Assembly: GCA_000437495.1 (NCBI GenBank)
Contig: FR897831.1
Span: forward strand, 7,696-22,437
DNA: 14,742 nt
Origin: Prevotella sp. CAG:485
GTDB lineage: Bacteria; Bacteroidota; Bacteroidia; Bacteroidales; Muribaculaceae
Direction of reading: 5' to 3'
The notes beneath the pieces are model-generated. The model was not told the origin of the DNA, searched no databases, and saw only the letters and a list, made by a program, of their open reading frames with translations. Shown here one piece after another: positions 1 to 7,976 of this stretch. A program made the translations under genes and the position numbers. Numbering within the stretch: position 1 is the first letter of the stretch; the number at the start of each line of letters is the position of its first letter.

Positions 1-1312
1 GGCTCGGCGCTGAGTAGCTGCCGCCGCTGCTGCGACCGGTGGAATAGCCGCTTGTGCTGCGATGCGATGAGCTGCTTCCGCTGTTGCCGGGGCGAACCGA
101 CGGCGTGTAGCTCGGACGCGAGGTCGTTGTGCTTGCCGGGCGCGTGGTCGAAGTGGTTGTCGACGGGCGCGAGGTTACTGTGCCGCTATGTCCGGGGCGA
201 ACCGTGGGTGTGTAGCTCGGGCGAACCGACGAGCTGCCGGGACGAGTCGTTGAGGTGCCGGTTGACGGGCGAGCCGTTGCCGTGCCGCTATAACCGGGGC
301 GAACAGAGGGAGTGTAACCGGGACGAACCGATGAGCTGCCGGGGCGAGTGGTCGAGGTGCCTGTTGACGGACGGGCCGTTGCCGAGCCGCTATAACCGGG
401 ACGTACCGTGGGGGTGTAACCCGGGCGGGTCGATGTGCTGCCGGGACGCATGGTTGAGGTGCCGGTTGACGGACGAGCCGTTGCCGAGCCGCTGTAGCCG
501 GGACGAACGGTGGCTGTGTAGCCGGGACGAACGCCGCCGGTGCCTCCGGGACGGTGAATGTTGGGCCGGTGTGTGGCTGTGGCCATATTGCTCGGGCGGG
601 TGTTAGAGGCCCAACCGGGTCTTACATAGCCGTTGCCGTGCATATTTGGCCGGTAGTGGTGTGCATAGTAGTTACGGGGGTTGCGCCATGCCCAGCCATA
701 ACCCCAGCCGGCAGGATAGCGGTAGGGGTAATAGTAAGGACTCCATCCCCAGCCGATGTTCCAGCCCCAGTTGTAATAGCCGTAATTCAGCACATACCAG
801 GGGTTGAACCAGGGATCTGCCCAGCTTGCCCAGTCAATCCAGTTAGACCCCCAATACCAGCGCCAGGGCGAATTGCCCAACAGTACGGAAGTAGGAACAG
901 GGCAGTAGGAAGGAATCAGGTAAGGCGTTGTGCCGGTGTAAATTACCGTTACATTGCCCGACGAGCCGTTGATGACCTCGTCAAGAAGTTCCTGATTGTC
1001 TACAACAATAGTAGGATTATAATATTGCTGAATCTGCTGCGTATATACATAATCCTGAGACTCGGCTGCCTTTGCGCCGATGGTATCGACAGGTGAGCCG
1101 TAATAAGATTCTCCGCGGCGATTATAAGCATCTATATCCACCGACGACATATCCTTAATGTAATTGGAGCCGGTCTGTTTGTCGCTCCTTTTGCTCTTTT
1201 GGGTCTTAGTCTGGCTTTTGCTTTCAGAGTAATAGATGTCGTCATACTCCTGGGCAAAACCCATACTTGCAACTCCAAGCAACATGGTGAGTATTAGGTA
1301 CTTGCTTTTCAT
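1..1312 (-). CDS. Exported Trp/Tyr/Gly-rich protein with C-terminal RPG-type repeats (3' end beyond the window)
   Basis: The frame is open from the ATG at 1312 to the window edge: 437 residues with no stop, so the C-terminus is missing. Residues 1-20 form a signal peptide (MKSKYLILTMLLGVASMGFA followed by QEYDD), so the product is exported. Residues 21-147 are polar, with a Ser/Lys-rich start and a Gln/Tyr stretch. Residues 148-217 are extremely aromatic: I count 15 Trp and 13 Tyr mixed with Gly, Pro and Asn. From residue 261 come four full copies and one partial copy of a roughly 34-residue unit rich in Arg-Pro-Gly, Ser and Thr; the visible end is Ser/Gly-rich. A Bacteroidetes-type promoter lies upstream (1389-1420). 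I recognise no enzymatic domain. Composition suggests an envelope or surface protein, but that is inference. The plus-strand Cys/Arg-rich frame here (52-606) is a shadow of the repeats. Confidence 0.85.
   Translation of the reverse strand, partial: MKSKYLILTMLLGVASMGFAQEYDDIYYSESKSQTKTQKSKRSDKQTGSNYIKDMSSVDIDAYNRRGESYYGSPVDTIGAKAAESQDYVYTQQIQQYYNPTIVVDNQELLDEVINGSSGNVTVIYTGTTPYLIPSYCPVPTSVLLGNSPWRWYWGSNWIDWASWADPWFNPWYVLNYGYYNWGWNIGWGWSPYYYPYRYPAGWGYGWAWRNPRNYYAHHYRPNMHGNGYVRPGWASNTRPSNMATATHRPNIHRPGGTGGVRPGYTATVRPGYSGSATARPSTGTSTMRPGSTSTRPGYTPTVRPGYSGSATARPSTGTSTTRPGSSSVRPGYTPSVRPGYSGTATARPSTGTSTTRPGSSSVRPSYTPTVRPGHSGTVTSRPSTTTSTTRPASTTTSRPSYTPSVRPGNSGSSSSHRSTSGYSTGRSSGGSYSAPS
80..532 (-). 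repeat. Tandem 102-bp coding repeats (four copies plus a partial fifth)
   Basis: Inside the exported-protein gene, in-frame units lie at 532-431, 430-329, 328-227 and 226-122 (this one is one codon longer), with a degenerate fifth starting at 121. Each unit encodes about 34 residues built from the blocks RPGYT, VRPGYSG, TARPSTGTST and RPGSSS. Copies 2 and 3 are nearly identical in protein; copies 4 and 5 are more diverged (RPSYT, VRPGHSG, VRPGNSG). The pattern is typical of a tandem array growing by slippage or unequal recombination. Confidence 0.85.
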
Positions 1313-1388
1313 TTTTAGTTTCCGCTTTATTTGTTTGACCACTAATAGGGCTCTATGGTTTAATCAGGGTGCAAATTTTTTTAGTATG

Positions 1389-1420
1389 CTAAATTATAGA
1401 AATTGGGGCAATTCACCAAA
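1389..1420 (-). promoter_or_regulatory. Bacteroidetes-type promoter for the exported repeat protein
   Basis: On the minus strand TTTG (1420-1417) is followed after exactly 20 bases by TAATTTAG (1396-1389). This matches the Bacteroidetes -33/-7 consensus TTTG / TAnnTTTG with one mismatch. It would start transcription near 1382-1384 and leave an untranslated leader of about 70 bases before the ATG at 1312. Motif and spacing are seen; activity is inferred. Confidence 0.55.
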
Positions 1421-1475
1421 TATTTAACATTTTTTATAGATTTGACATCTCTTTGCACTCTTATTCAGGCATTTC

Positions 1476-2519
1476 TTATTGATTGCCGGTGATATTATCG
1501 AGCCAGAAGACAATGGCGTCGGTGAGGGATTTGTCAACGTCTTTGCCCAGGGTCGTGTAAAGCGCCGGTGAACCGTTTGACGTGGCCTGACCAATGTGGT
1601 TAAGTCCGGGGATGAAAATCCATGAGGCAATGTTCTGCACTGTCGACGGAAGCATATTGGCATCGGGCGGCGCCTGCTGGTCATTTTCTCCATACAGGGC
1701 AATCCACCGTGTGTTGAGGTCTTTATACAGTGGCGAGGGGTCGTAGCGCAGCAGCGAGCGGTAGGGGATACTGCTCATCTGAGCCACTTCGGCGTCTATC
1801 CGCGCCTTTAACGCCGGGTTGCTGCGTTGGGCTTCGGGAATCTGAGCCATTACGTCGGCAGTGAGCTTGTCAATCAGTTCCTGCTGCGGTATGTCGCTGG
1901 CTACCAGGGCGTAACGCCGACTGAGTATCGGCTTCATCTGCTGCCACACAGGCTCTTGACCTTTCATCATGGCTTCCACCTGAGCCAGCATCATATCGGT
2001 GCCTTTGATTGCGGGGGCGCCGTATGTGATGATGAACGACGGACGTGTGTAATTCTTCCGCTTGTCGGTGAGCATAAGCGCCACGGCGCCGCCCTGGCTG
2101 TGTCCGAACACACCTGCCGGCAGATTCTTCAGTTCCGGCTGCGTGCGTATCCAGGCCAACGCTGCGCTGATGTCGGCGGCTTCCGTGTCGAGGTCGGTGG
2201 TTTTGGCATCACCTTTGCTGGCGCCTGTGCCGCGGTCATCGAGGCGCAGAGTGGCATAACCGGCGTCGGTAACGGCTTTGCTGATGGTCAGGAAGGGTTT
2301 CAGCGGACCTATCGTCTCGTTGCGGTCGGTGGCGCCGCTGCCGCTGATGAAGACCACGCTACCCTTCACCCCTTTGTCGGGTATGGTAAGCGTTCCTGCA
2401 AGTGTAGTGCCGTCGGGGGCTGTGATGGTTACCTCGCGTTCCGAAGCTCTTGCCGTAAAGGCAAAGAGCAGCAGGAGGCCCGTGACGAGCCATCCCGCTG
2501 TTGTCTTTAATTTCGTCAT
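1476..2519 (-). CDS. Exported alpha/beta hydrolase (serine esterase/thioesterase-like)
   Basis: A 347-residue protein with an N-terminal signal peptide (hydrophobic segment about residues 10-24, ending near ARAS), so probably periplasmic or a surface esterase. The alpha/beta-hydrolase fold is shown by the nucleophile elbow GHSQGG (Ser141), an oxyanion-type strand-turn SGSGATDRN (59-67), a likely acid in LYGEND (Asp280) and a C-terminal His in GLNH (His308). The SGSG..DRN element is typical of the EstD-like/dienelactone-hydrolase-like subgroup, whose members act on short acyl esters or thioesters; the substrate here cannot be told. The ATG lies 4 bp after the thioredoxin stop codon, so the two genes are almost certainly co-transcribed. 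I see no clear terminator after it. Confidence 0.9.
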   Translation of the reverse strand: MTKLKTTAGWLVTGLLLLFAFTARASEREVTITAPDGTTLAGTLTIPDKGVKGSVVFISGSGATDRNETIGPLKPFLTISKAVTDAGYATLRLDDRGTGASKGDAKTTDLDTEAADISAALAWIRTQPELKNLPAGVFGHSQGGAVALMLTDKRKNYTRPSFIITYGAPAIKGTDMMLAQVEAMMKGQEPVWQQMKPILSRRYALVASDIPQQELIDKLTADVMAQIPEAQRSNPALKARIDAEVAQMSSIPYRSLLRYDPSPLYKDLNTRWIALYGENDQQAPPDANMLPSTVQNIASWIFIPGLNHIGQATSNGSPALYTTLGKDVDKSLTDAIVFWLDNITGNQ

Positions 2520-2523
2520 ATAA

Positions 2524-2838
2524 TCAGAGTATCTTGGCGAGCTTAGCCTCCAGATCGGCCAGCTTCACCAGACCTACGCTGCGCTCTTTCAGTTCTCCGT
2601 CTTTGAAGAAGAGCACGGTGGGTATGTTGCGGATGCCGAACTCTGTGGAGAGGTCGCCGTCTTCGTCTACATTGAATTTGCCAACTGTGGCTTTGCCGTC
2701 ATATTTCTCGGCAAGTTCCTCAATTACCGGGCCGAGTTTGATGCAGGGACCGCACCAGGTTGCCCAGAAGTCAATTACCACAGGTTTGCCCGACTGAATG
2801 GCTTCGCGGGCTGAAGCGTCGTTAAAATGCTCAAGCAT
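2524..2838 (-). CDS. trxA: Thioredoxin
   Basis: A 104-residue single-domain thioredoxin without signal peptide, so cytoplasmic. It reduces disulfides in client proteins and is recharged by thioredoxin reductase. Visible features are the active site WCGPC (Trp28, Cys29, Cys32), the buried Asp23 in VIDFWA, the cis-proline in NIPTV (Pro73) and the C-terminal helix ADLEAKLAKIL. The residue after the second Cys is Ile, where Lys is common (WCGPCK), a minor variation. It sits 126 bp downstream of dnaE, a neighbour pair I recall from other Bacteroidetes genomes, and 4 bp upstream of the exported hydrolase. The gap to dnaE is A-rich on the coding strand, with no clear -33/-7 promoter, so it may be read through from dnaE. 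Confidence 0.95.
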   Translation of the reverse strand: MLEHFNDASAREAIQSGKPVVIDFWATWCGPCIKLGPVIEELAEKYDGKATVGKFNVDEDGDLSTEFGIRNIPTVLFFKDGELKERSVGLVKLADLEAKLAKIL

Positions 2839-2964
2839 AATGGTTGTGTGTTTTTTTCTTGTTTATGTTTTTGTTTTCTTTTTCTTGCTTTGAGGGCTCT
2901 GAGGCCTGCTTGCTTTTTATTAAACGGTCTTACTGAGGTTTAAGTTCCCTTTTGCCGAAGCTGA

Positions 2965-5900
2965 TTACTTTGTCAGCACGGAATATTTTATCTCCATATC
3001 GTCGAGCGCGTTGAGCAGATGGCGCGAGAGGAGACACTTTTTGCGCGAGTGGACGCGAATGTTCACGTTCTGTTCCATGTCGGCGAAAGTGAGATAGAGG
3101 TCTACAGGCTTAATGTACTGCGGTTTCTCCTTTCCGTGGGGAGTGGCCGCCTTCTCAGCCGCTTTCACGGCCTCCTCGCGCGACATTATGTTCTCTTCCA
3201 ACAGACCTGTCAGCGTCTGGCTCTTTACCGGCGGAATGACGATGTCTATAGCGTTTGCCACATTAGGAGCCAGAGCCTCAAGGGTCTCCACAGCCTCAAT
3301 CTGAATGTCGTAATTGCCCGGACGATAGGGCTGTTCCACCATGGTGGCAGAGATGCGTATGTTGCTGCCCGGCACAGCGTAAGCATGAATAGTCTCGTAG
3401 TTGCGCCCGAAGAGCCTAACGGTGGCATTGCCGCTGAAATCCTCCATCGACAGAACGCCGTAGGGTTTCCCTTTTGCCGTGGTCTTCACCTCAAATCCGG
3501 TTACCAGGCCGCCGAAAGTGATTTTCTCACCGGGAGTATTTTTCTCGCGCAGCTCAATGCAGGGAGTGTTGCAGCCGTAGGTCAGTTCAATGTAATAGCG
3601 GTCGAGCGGATGAGCCGACAGATACATCGTTACCACCTTTTTCTCCTCTTCCAGAATCTTCAGCTCGCTCCACGGGGTGAAGTGAGGCGGCTGCGGCTGG
3701 GCGGTCTCAATCGGCTCGAGGTCGGCGAACAGCGAAATCTGCGCATTGTTGTGGTCAGCCTGCATACGCTGCCCGTATTTTATCAGCGTGTCGGCGAAAG
3801 TGGAGTTTCCGTCTTCGCTGAGATAAGCCTCGCGGCGCAGACCGAAATTGTCGAGCGCGCCGGCTCTTGCCAGATTTTCCAGAGCGCTGCGGTTTACCGG
3901 ACCGCCGCCCACACGCTCCATCATGTCGTAGATGGATTTATACGGGCCATTCTTTTTGCGCTCGTTGAGAATCACTCCCGAGGCATTTGCCCCGAAGCCC
4001 TTTATGGCCCCCAAGCCAAAGCGAATCTCGCCGTTTTTGTTTACCGTGAAGCGCTCAAGCGACTCATTGATGTCGGGTCCCAAAACCGTGATGCCCATGG
4101 CTCTACATTCGTCCATATAGAGCCTCAGCTTCACCGGGTTGTCGAGGTTTCGGCTCAGCACACCTGCCATATATTCGGCCGGATAGTTGGCCTTGAGGTA
4201 AGCCGTTTGATAAGCTACCCACGAATAGCAGGTTGCGTGGCTCTTGTTGAAGGCATATTTGGCGAACTCCGTCCAGTCGCTCCAGATTTTCTCCAGCACC
4301 TCCTTTTTGTGGCCGTTTTCCTGGCCCTGAGCCATGAACTTCACCTTCAGCTTCTCCATCTCGGCAATCTTCTTCTTACCCATGGCCTTACGCAGCTTAT
4401 CGCTCTCGCCACGGGTGAAATTGGCCAGCAGACGACTCAGAAGCATCACCTGTTCCTGATATACCGTGATGCCGTAGGTCTCCGACAGATATTTCTCCAT
4501 GATGGGAATGTCGTAGACAATAGGCTCCTCATTGTGCTTGCGGCGTATGAACTGAGGAATGTAAGCCATAGGACCCGGACGGTAGAGGGCATTCATGGCT
4601 ATCAAATCTTCAAACTTGGTGGGATGCAGCTCGCGCAGCGACGTCTGCATACCCGCCGATTCAAACTGGAACGTTGCCGTGGTCTTTCCGTTGCAATACA
4701 GCTCGAAAGTCTTGGCATCGTCGAGCGGAATCTTCTCAATGTCGAGCTCTATACCTCGTGTCTGACGGATATTCTCCAGAGCGTCCATGATGATACTCAG
4801 GGTGCGGAGGCCCAGGAAGTCCATCTTTATCATGCCCGTTTCCTCAATCACAGAGCCTTCATACTGAGTGGTGATTACCGTGTTTCCGTCGGGGTCTTTG
4901 GCCGTCGACACCGGCACCCAGTCGGTTATCGGGTCGCGGCCTATAATCACGCCGCAGGCATGCACACCCGTGTTGCGCTTGTTGCCTTCGAGACGCTCGG
5001 AGAAGTCGAGCACCTTGGGCACAAGGGGATTAGGGTTCTGCAGCTCGGCTCTCATGGCCGGGTCATATTTCAGGCAGTTGGGGATGTTGATTTTAGGCTC
5101 CGACCCGTTTACCTCAGGCAAGTGTTCGGGCACGAGTTTGGCCAGACGGTTGCTCTCCTGCAGGGGGAGCTGCATCACCTTGGCAACATCCTTAATTACC
5201 TGTTTTGTTGCCATGGTGGTGTATGTGATGATATGGGCCACCTTATCGGCGCCATATTTCTCGGTAACGTAGTTGAGCACCCGGTAACGGCCGTCGTCAT
5301 CGAAATCCACGTCGATATCGGGCAACGAGATGCGGTCGGGGTTCAGGAAACGTTCAAACAGCAGGTCATACTTCAGCGGGTCAATGTTGGTGATACCTAA
5401 GCAATACGCCACCACGCTGCCGGCGGCCGAGCCACGACCGGGACCTATGCTGACGCCCAACTTATAGCGGCCTGTGTTGATAAAATCCTGCACAATGAGG
5501 AAGTAACCGGGGAAACCCATCGTCTTCATTATGTGCAGCTCGAAGGTGATACGCTCCTTCACTTCATCGCTTAGAGGTGTGGGATAGTGCGTGGCAGCGC
5601 CTTCCCAGGCCAACTTCGACAGATAGTCAGCCTCCAACTTTATGCGGTAGAGACGGTCGTAACCGCCCAATCTGTCAACCTTTTTGCGGGCATCCTCCTC
5701 GCTGAGCACCACATTGCCGTTCTCGTCGCGCGTAAACTCGTCGAAGAGCTCCTGCTCGGTTATGCGGCTGCGGTATTCCGCCTCTGTGCCGAACTCCGCC
5801 GGGATGTCGAACACCGGCATTACGGGGGCGTGGTCAATGCTGTAAGTCTCTACTTTATCGAGCACTTCCATGGTGTTGGCAATAGCCTCCGGCACGTCGC

Positions 5901-6717
5901 TGAAGATGTCAGCCATCTCCTGCTGCGACTTAAACCACTCCTGCTTGGTGTAGTGCATACGGTCGGGGTCGGCGTAATTGCGCTGCATGGAAACGCATAT
6001 CAGACAGTCGTGAGCATCGGCGTCGCTCTCCTCGGTGAAATGGACATCGTTGGTGGCCACCACTTTTATGCCGTGTTTGCGCGAGAAGTCGAGAAGCACC
6101 TTGTTTACCTTCTCCTGCTCCACAAACGTCTCGCGGTTGGCATTCTCCTTGAGCGTTTTGTGGCGCTGCAGCTCAAGGTAGTAATCATCGCCGAAGACAG
6201 AGCGGAACCAGAGCATCCGTTCTTCGGCCAGTTTGAGATTGCCGTTGAGGATATGCTGCGGCAGCTCACCGCCCAGACAGGCCGAGAGTACAATGAGTCC
6301 CTCGTGATGCTCGGCAAGTGCTTTGCGGTCGGTGCGGGGATGATAATAATGACCCTCTGTCCATGCCTGACTCACCAGCTTAACCAGGTTGTGATAACCC
6401 TTTTCATTCTTTGCAAGGACAATGAGGTGATACCCCTTGTCGTTCTTGTCGTTGCGGTCGTGAAGGTCTTCACGCGCCACATACATTTCGCAACCTAAAA
6501 TCGGTTTCAGCTTATGGTCGTCGTCCAAATCAGCATTTACCTTCTTCACGGTGTTGAAGAAGTCCTTTATGCCGAACATATTGCCGTGGTCGGTAAGCGC
6601 CAGGCCGCGCATTCCTAACTTGGCTGCACGGTTTACAAGGCTTTTGACGGAGGCCTGACCATCGAGCAATGAATATTGCGAATGGACATGAAGATGAGTA
6701 AAGTTTAAATTTGCCAT
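2965..6717 (-). CDS. dnaE: DNA polymerase III subunit alpha (DnaE)
   Basis: The replicative polymerase catalytic subunit, 1250 residues (E. coli DnaE has 1160). Order: PHP domain (about 5-300; HLHVHSQYSLLDG, LTDHGNMFG, NDVHF), palm and fingers (about 370-850), helix-hairpin-helix region (FGLGAIKGFG), a clamp-binding pentapeptide QISLF (993-997), an OB-fold (about 1065-1145) and a C-terminal domain. Catalytic aspartates are visible in PDIDVDF (Asp467, Asp469) and KMDFLGL (Asp633). GPGRGSAAGS (426-434) is the conserved Gly/Arg loop. An extra segment at about 304-360 between PHP and palm accounts for part of the added length. Metal ligands of active PHP domains look kept (HxH, DH), unlike E. coli. 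The gene has its own promoter at 6725-6756. The start is chosen because the PHP motif begins seven residues in. No frameshift seen. Confidence 0.97.
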   Translation of the reverse strand: MANLNFTHLHVHSQYSLLDGQASVKSLVNRAAKLGMRGLALTDHGNMFGIKDFFNTVKKVNADLDDDHKLKPILGCEMYVAREDLHDRNDKNDKGYHLIVLAKNEKGYHNLVKLVSQAWTEGHYYHPRTDRKALAEHHEGLIVLSACLGGELPQHILNGNLKLAEERMLWFRSVFGDDYYLELQRHKTLKENANRETFVEQEKVNKVLLDFSRKHGIKVVATNDVHFTEESDADAHDCLICVSMQRNYADPDRMHYTKQEWFKSQQEMADIFSDVPEAIANTMEVLDKVETYSIDHAPVMPVFDIPAEFGTEAEYRSRITEQELFDEFTRDENGNVVLSEEDARKKVDRLGGYDRLYRIKLEADYLSKLAWEGAATHYPTPLSDEVKERITFELHIMKTMGFPGYFLIVQDFINTGRYKLGVSIGPGRGSAAGSVVAYCLGITNIDPLKYDLLFERFLNPDRISLPDIDVDFDDDGRYRVLNYVTEKYGADKVAHIITYTTMATKQVIKDVAKVMQLPLQESNRLAKLVPEHLPEVNGSEPKINIPNCLKYDPAMRAELQNPNPLVPKVLDFSERLEGNKRNTGVHACGVIIGRDPITDWVPVSTAKDPDGNTVITTQYEGSVIEETGMIKMDFLGLRTLSIIMDALENIRQTRGIELDIEKIPLDDAKTFELYCNGKTTATFQFESAGMQTSLRELHPTKFEDLIAMNALYRPGPMAYIPQFIRRKHNEEPIVYDIPIMEKYLSETYGITVYQEQVMLLSRLLANFTRGESDKLRKAMGKKKIAEMEKLKVKFMAQGQENGHKKEVLEKIWSDWTEFAKYAFNKSHATCYSWVAYQTAYLKANYPAEYMAGVLSRNLDNPVKLRLYMDECRAMGITVLGPDINESLERFTVNKNGEIRFGLGAIKGFGANASGVILNERKKNGPYKSIYDMMERVGGGPVNRSALENLARAGALDNFGLRREAYLSEDGNSTFADTLIKYGQRMQADHNNAQISLFADLEPIETAQPQPPHFTPWSELKILEEEKKVVTMYLSAHPLDRYYIELTYGCNTPCIELREKNTPGEKITFGGLVTGFEVKTTAKGKPYGVLSMEDFSGNATVRLFGRNYETIHAYAVPGSNIRISATMVEQPYRPGNYDIQIEAVETLEALAPNVANAIDIVIPPVKSQTLTGLLEENIMSREEAVKAAEKAATPHGKEKPQYIKPVDLYLTFADMEQNVNIRVHSRKKCLLSRHLLNALDDMEIKYSVLTK
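3727..3741 (-). other. Internal beta-clamp-binding motif of DnaE
   Basis: Codons 993-997 of dnaE encode QISLF, followed by ADLEP. This fits the consensus QL[SD]LF by which polymerase III alpha subunits bind the sliding clamp. It lies between the helix-hairpin-helix region and the OB-fold, the expected location. The match is seen; the function follows from the family. Confidence 0.75.
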
Positions 6718-6724
6718 AGCACTA

Positions 6725-6756
6725 CAAAGGTAGAGAAAAACTCATAATTGTACAAA
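6725..6756 (-). promoter_or_regulatory. dnaE promoter (Bacteroidetes type)
   Basis: On the minus strand TTTG (6756-6753) and TACCTTTG (6732-6725) are separated by exactly 20 bases, a perfect match to TTTG-N20-TAnnTTTG. The start codon at 6717 is only 7 bases past the -7 element, so the transcript would have almost no leader. The element also lies inside the predicted terminator hairpin of the preceding gene. Confidence 0.7.
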
Positions 6757-6768
6757 CCCTGAGTTTTT
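6736..6768 (-). terminator. Hairpin at the end of the restriction-like operon
   Basis: Perfect 9-bp inverted arms AAAAACTCA (minus strand 6768-6760) and TGAGTTTTT (6744-6736) flank a 15-base loop. The first arm begins on the last base of the GIY-YIG stop codon and the second ends in five T. This fits a weak intrinsic terminator; the stem is AT-rich, so read-through into dnaE is possible. Almost the same sequence reads on the plus strand. Confidence 0.5.
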
Positions 6769-7976
6769 TATTTTGCCCGGCAAGCCCCTTTCAGGTAGAT
6801 GATTTGCTGCAGGTTGCTGTCGTATGCCACCGGCAGCCCCGCCACGATGGCCTTTACCGCCTCTTCAATCACCTTCAGCGGCACAATAAACCACTCCTTC
6901 GGCTTGTGTCCGTCTACTGTTACCTGCAGCTGCACGGAGTCAAAAAGTTTATGGATAAGTGCCTCAAAAGTCGACGACTTGACGTTGTAGACCTTCCATG
7001 TGGCCACCACTTCCACGTCGGCACACAGATATGTGGGTTCATTGCGCGCGTTGGCCAGCCGGCTCTCAAGCGATGTGGCCGTAAAGCCTATCTTATACAG
7101 GTTTTTCAGCGACGCAATCTCCGGCAGAGTCGACTTTGAGCGCAACACATAGATTGTGCCGCTCTCCACGTCTTTCTCGCCCACGGTGAGCAGCTGTGTG
7201 AATTTCTCACCCGTGATTTCCGAACAGTCTGCCACCGAATAGCCGGTAACGGAAAGGTTCTTGGCTATGGTCTTGTATTTGATGTCCGACTCAGAGCCAT
7301 TTTCGTAGATTACACGGGTTCTTCCGTCTCTATCGCCATGTCTGTTGGGTCCCTCGTCATCGAAGGCGGCAAGATACCCCAAAACGCCGTTGTCAACGAA
7401 ATATGCGCCTGTCCGCAGGTTCTTAACAGAGAATTTTGTCAGCTTATATTTCCCGGATTTCAGTCCCTGATGAATTTCTTTGAAGCCAGGCTCATATTTG
7501 TCGAAGTCCTCGCAAGGACGGGTTGAACCCACATATTCGGCCTCTTTACGGGCTTTGAGGCGTTGGCGCATATAATCGGGAATGTCGAAGAGTCCCAAAT
7601 CATCGCCGTTGTCAATATCGTCAAACAGCGGGTCGTTCATTATCTGCTCCAACTGTTCCTCTTCGGTCAGCTCACGGTGCGCATACTCGGGCTGAGACTC
7701 ATTCGCTATACCCTTTGGCGGCAGGATTCCGCAGTCGTCATACGGACGGCAGCGCTCTATCCTCTCTTCGCTCTTCAGAATGCCGTTGAGCTTGTTGAAG
7801 AGGGTAGGATTGTTCTCTTTGGTGGGTTTATAGCCGTAAATGCGCACAAAATCGCACACTTCAAGAAAACCGTCAATCAGTCTGTCGCTTGATGTCTGTG
7901 GCTTGCGGGGAGCCGTTACGTCATCAAACAACGGGTCTTTGAAAATCTCCTCTAACTCTTTGTTCCAGTCAATCAT
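6768..7976 (-). CDS. T5orf172-type GIY-YIG nuclease-domain protein
   Basis: A 402-residue protein starting at the ATG at 7976, which overlaps the helicase stop as ATGA; a start further up (8102) would run inside the helicase gene and gives an unrelated Arg-rich N-terminus. The C-terminal part (about 271-375) carries a GIY-YIG fold of the T5orf172 subgroup: GTIYVLRS (Tyr276), LYKIGFT (Tyr294), an Arg in SRLANA (Arg306), Glu338 and His342 in FEALIHKLF, and EWFIVPL near the end. These are the expected catalytic positions, so single-metal DNA cleavage is plausible. The N-terminal 270 residues are not recognised; they hold two copies of LExIxxDPLFDD (8-19 and 109-120). Translational coupling to the helicase argues for a joint complex, probably the cleavage subunit. 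From memory it resembles B. subtilis YeeC. Confidence 0.85.
   Translation of the reverse strand: MIDWNKELEEIFKDPLFDDVTAPRKPQTSSDRLIDGFLEVCDFVRIYGYKPTKENNPTLFNKLNGILKSEERIERCRPYDDCGILPPKGIANESQPEYAHRELTEEEQLEQIMNDPLFDDIDNGDDLGLFDIPDYMRQRLKARKEAEYVGSTRPCEDFDKYEPGFKEIHQGLKSGKYKLTKFSVKNLRTGAYFVDNGVLGYLAAFDDEGPNRHGDRDGRTRVIYENGSESDIKYKTIAKNLSVTGYSVADCSEITGEKFTQLLTVGEKDVESGTIYVLRSKSTLPEIASLKNLYKIGFTATSLESRLANARNEPTYLCADVEVVATWKVYNVKSSTFEALIHKLFDSVQLQVTVDGHKPKEWFIVPLKVIEEAVKAIVAGLPVAYDSNLQQIIYLKGACRAK

Noticed and set aside
52..606. Plus-strand Cys/Arg-rich open frame of 184 codons
   Set aside because: It is the antisense of the RPG repeat region; the minus strand has a signal peptide, a promoter and a continuous frame.
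2839..2964. Terminator or promoter between dnaE and the thioredoxin gene
   Set aside because: The region is A-rich on the coding strand; I found an AGGCCT palindrome but no stable hairpin with a T run and no TTTG/TAnnTTTG pair.
3019..5400. Plus-strand 793-codon open frame
   Set aside because: It lies wholly antisense to dnaE, which is unmistakable; no recognisable domain in the plus-strand product.
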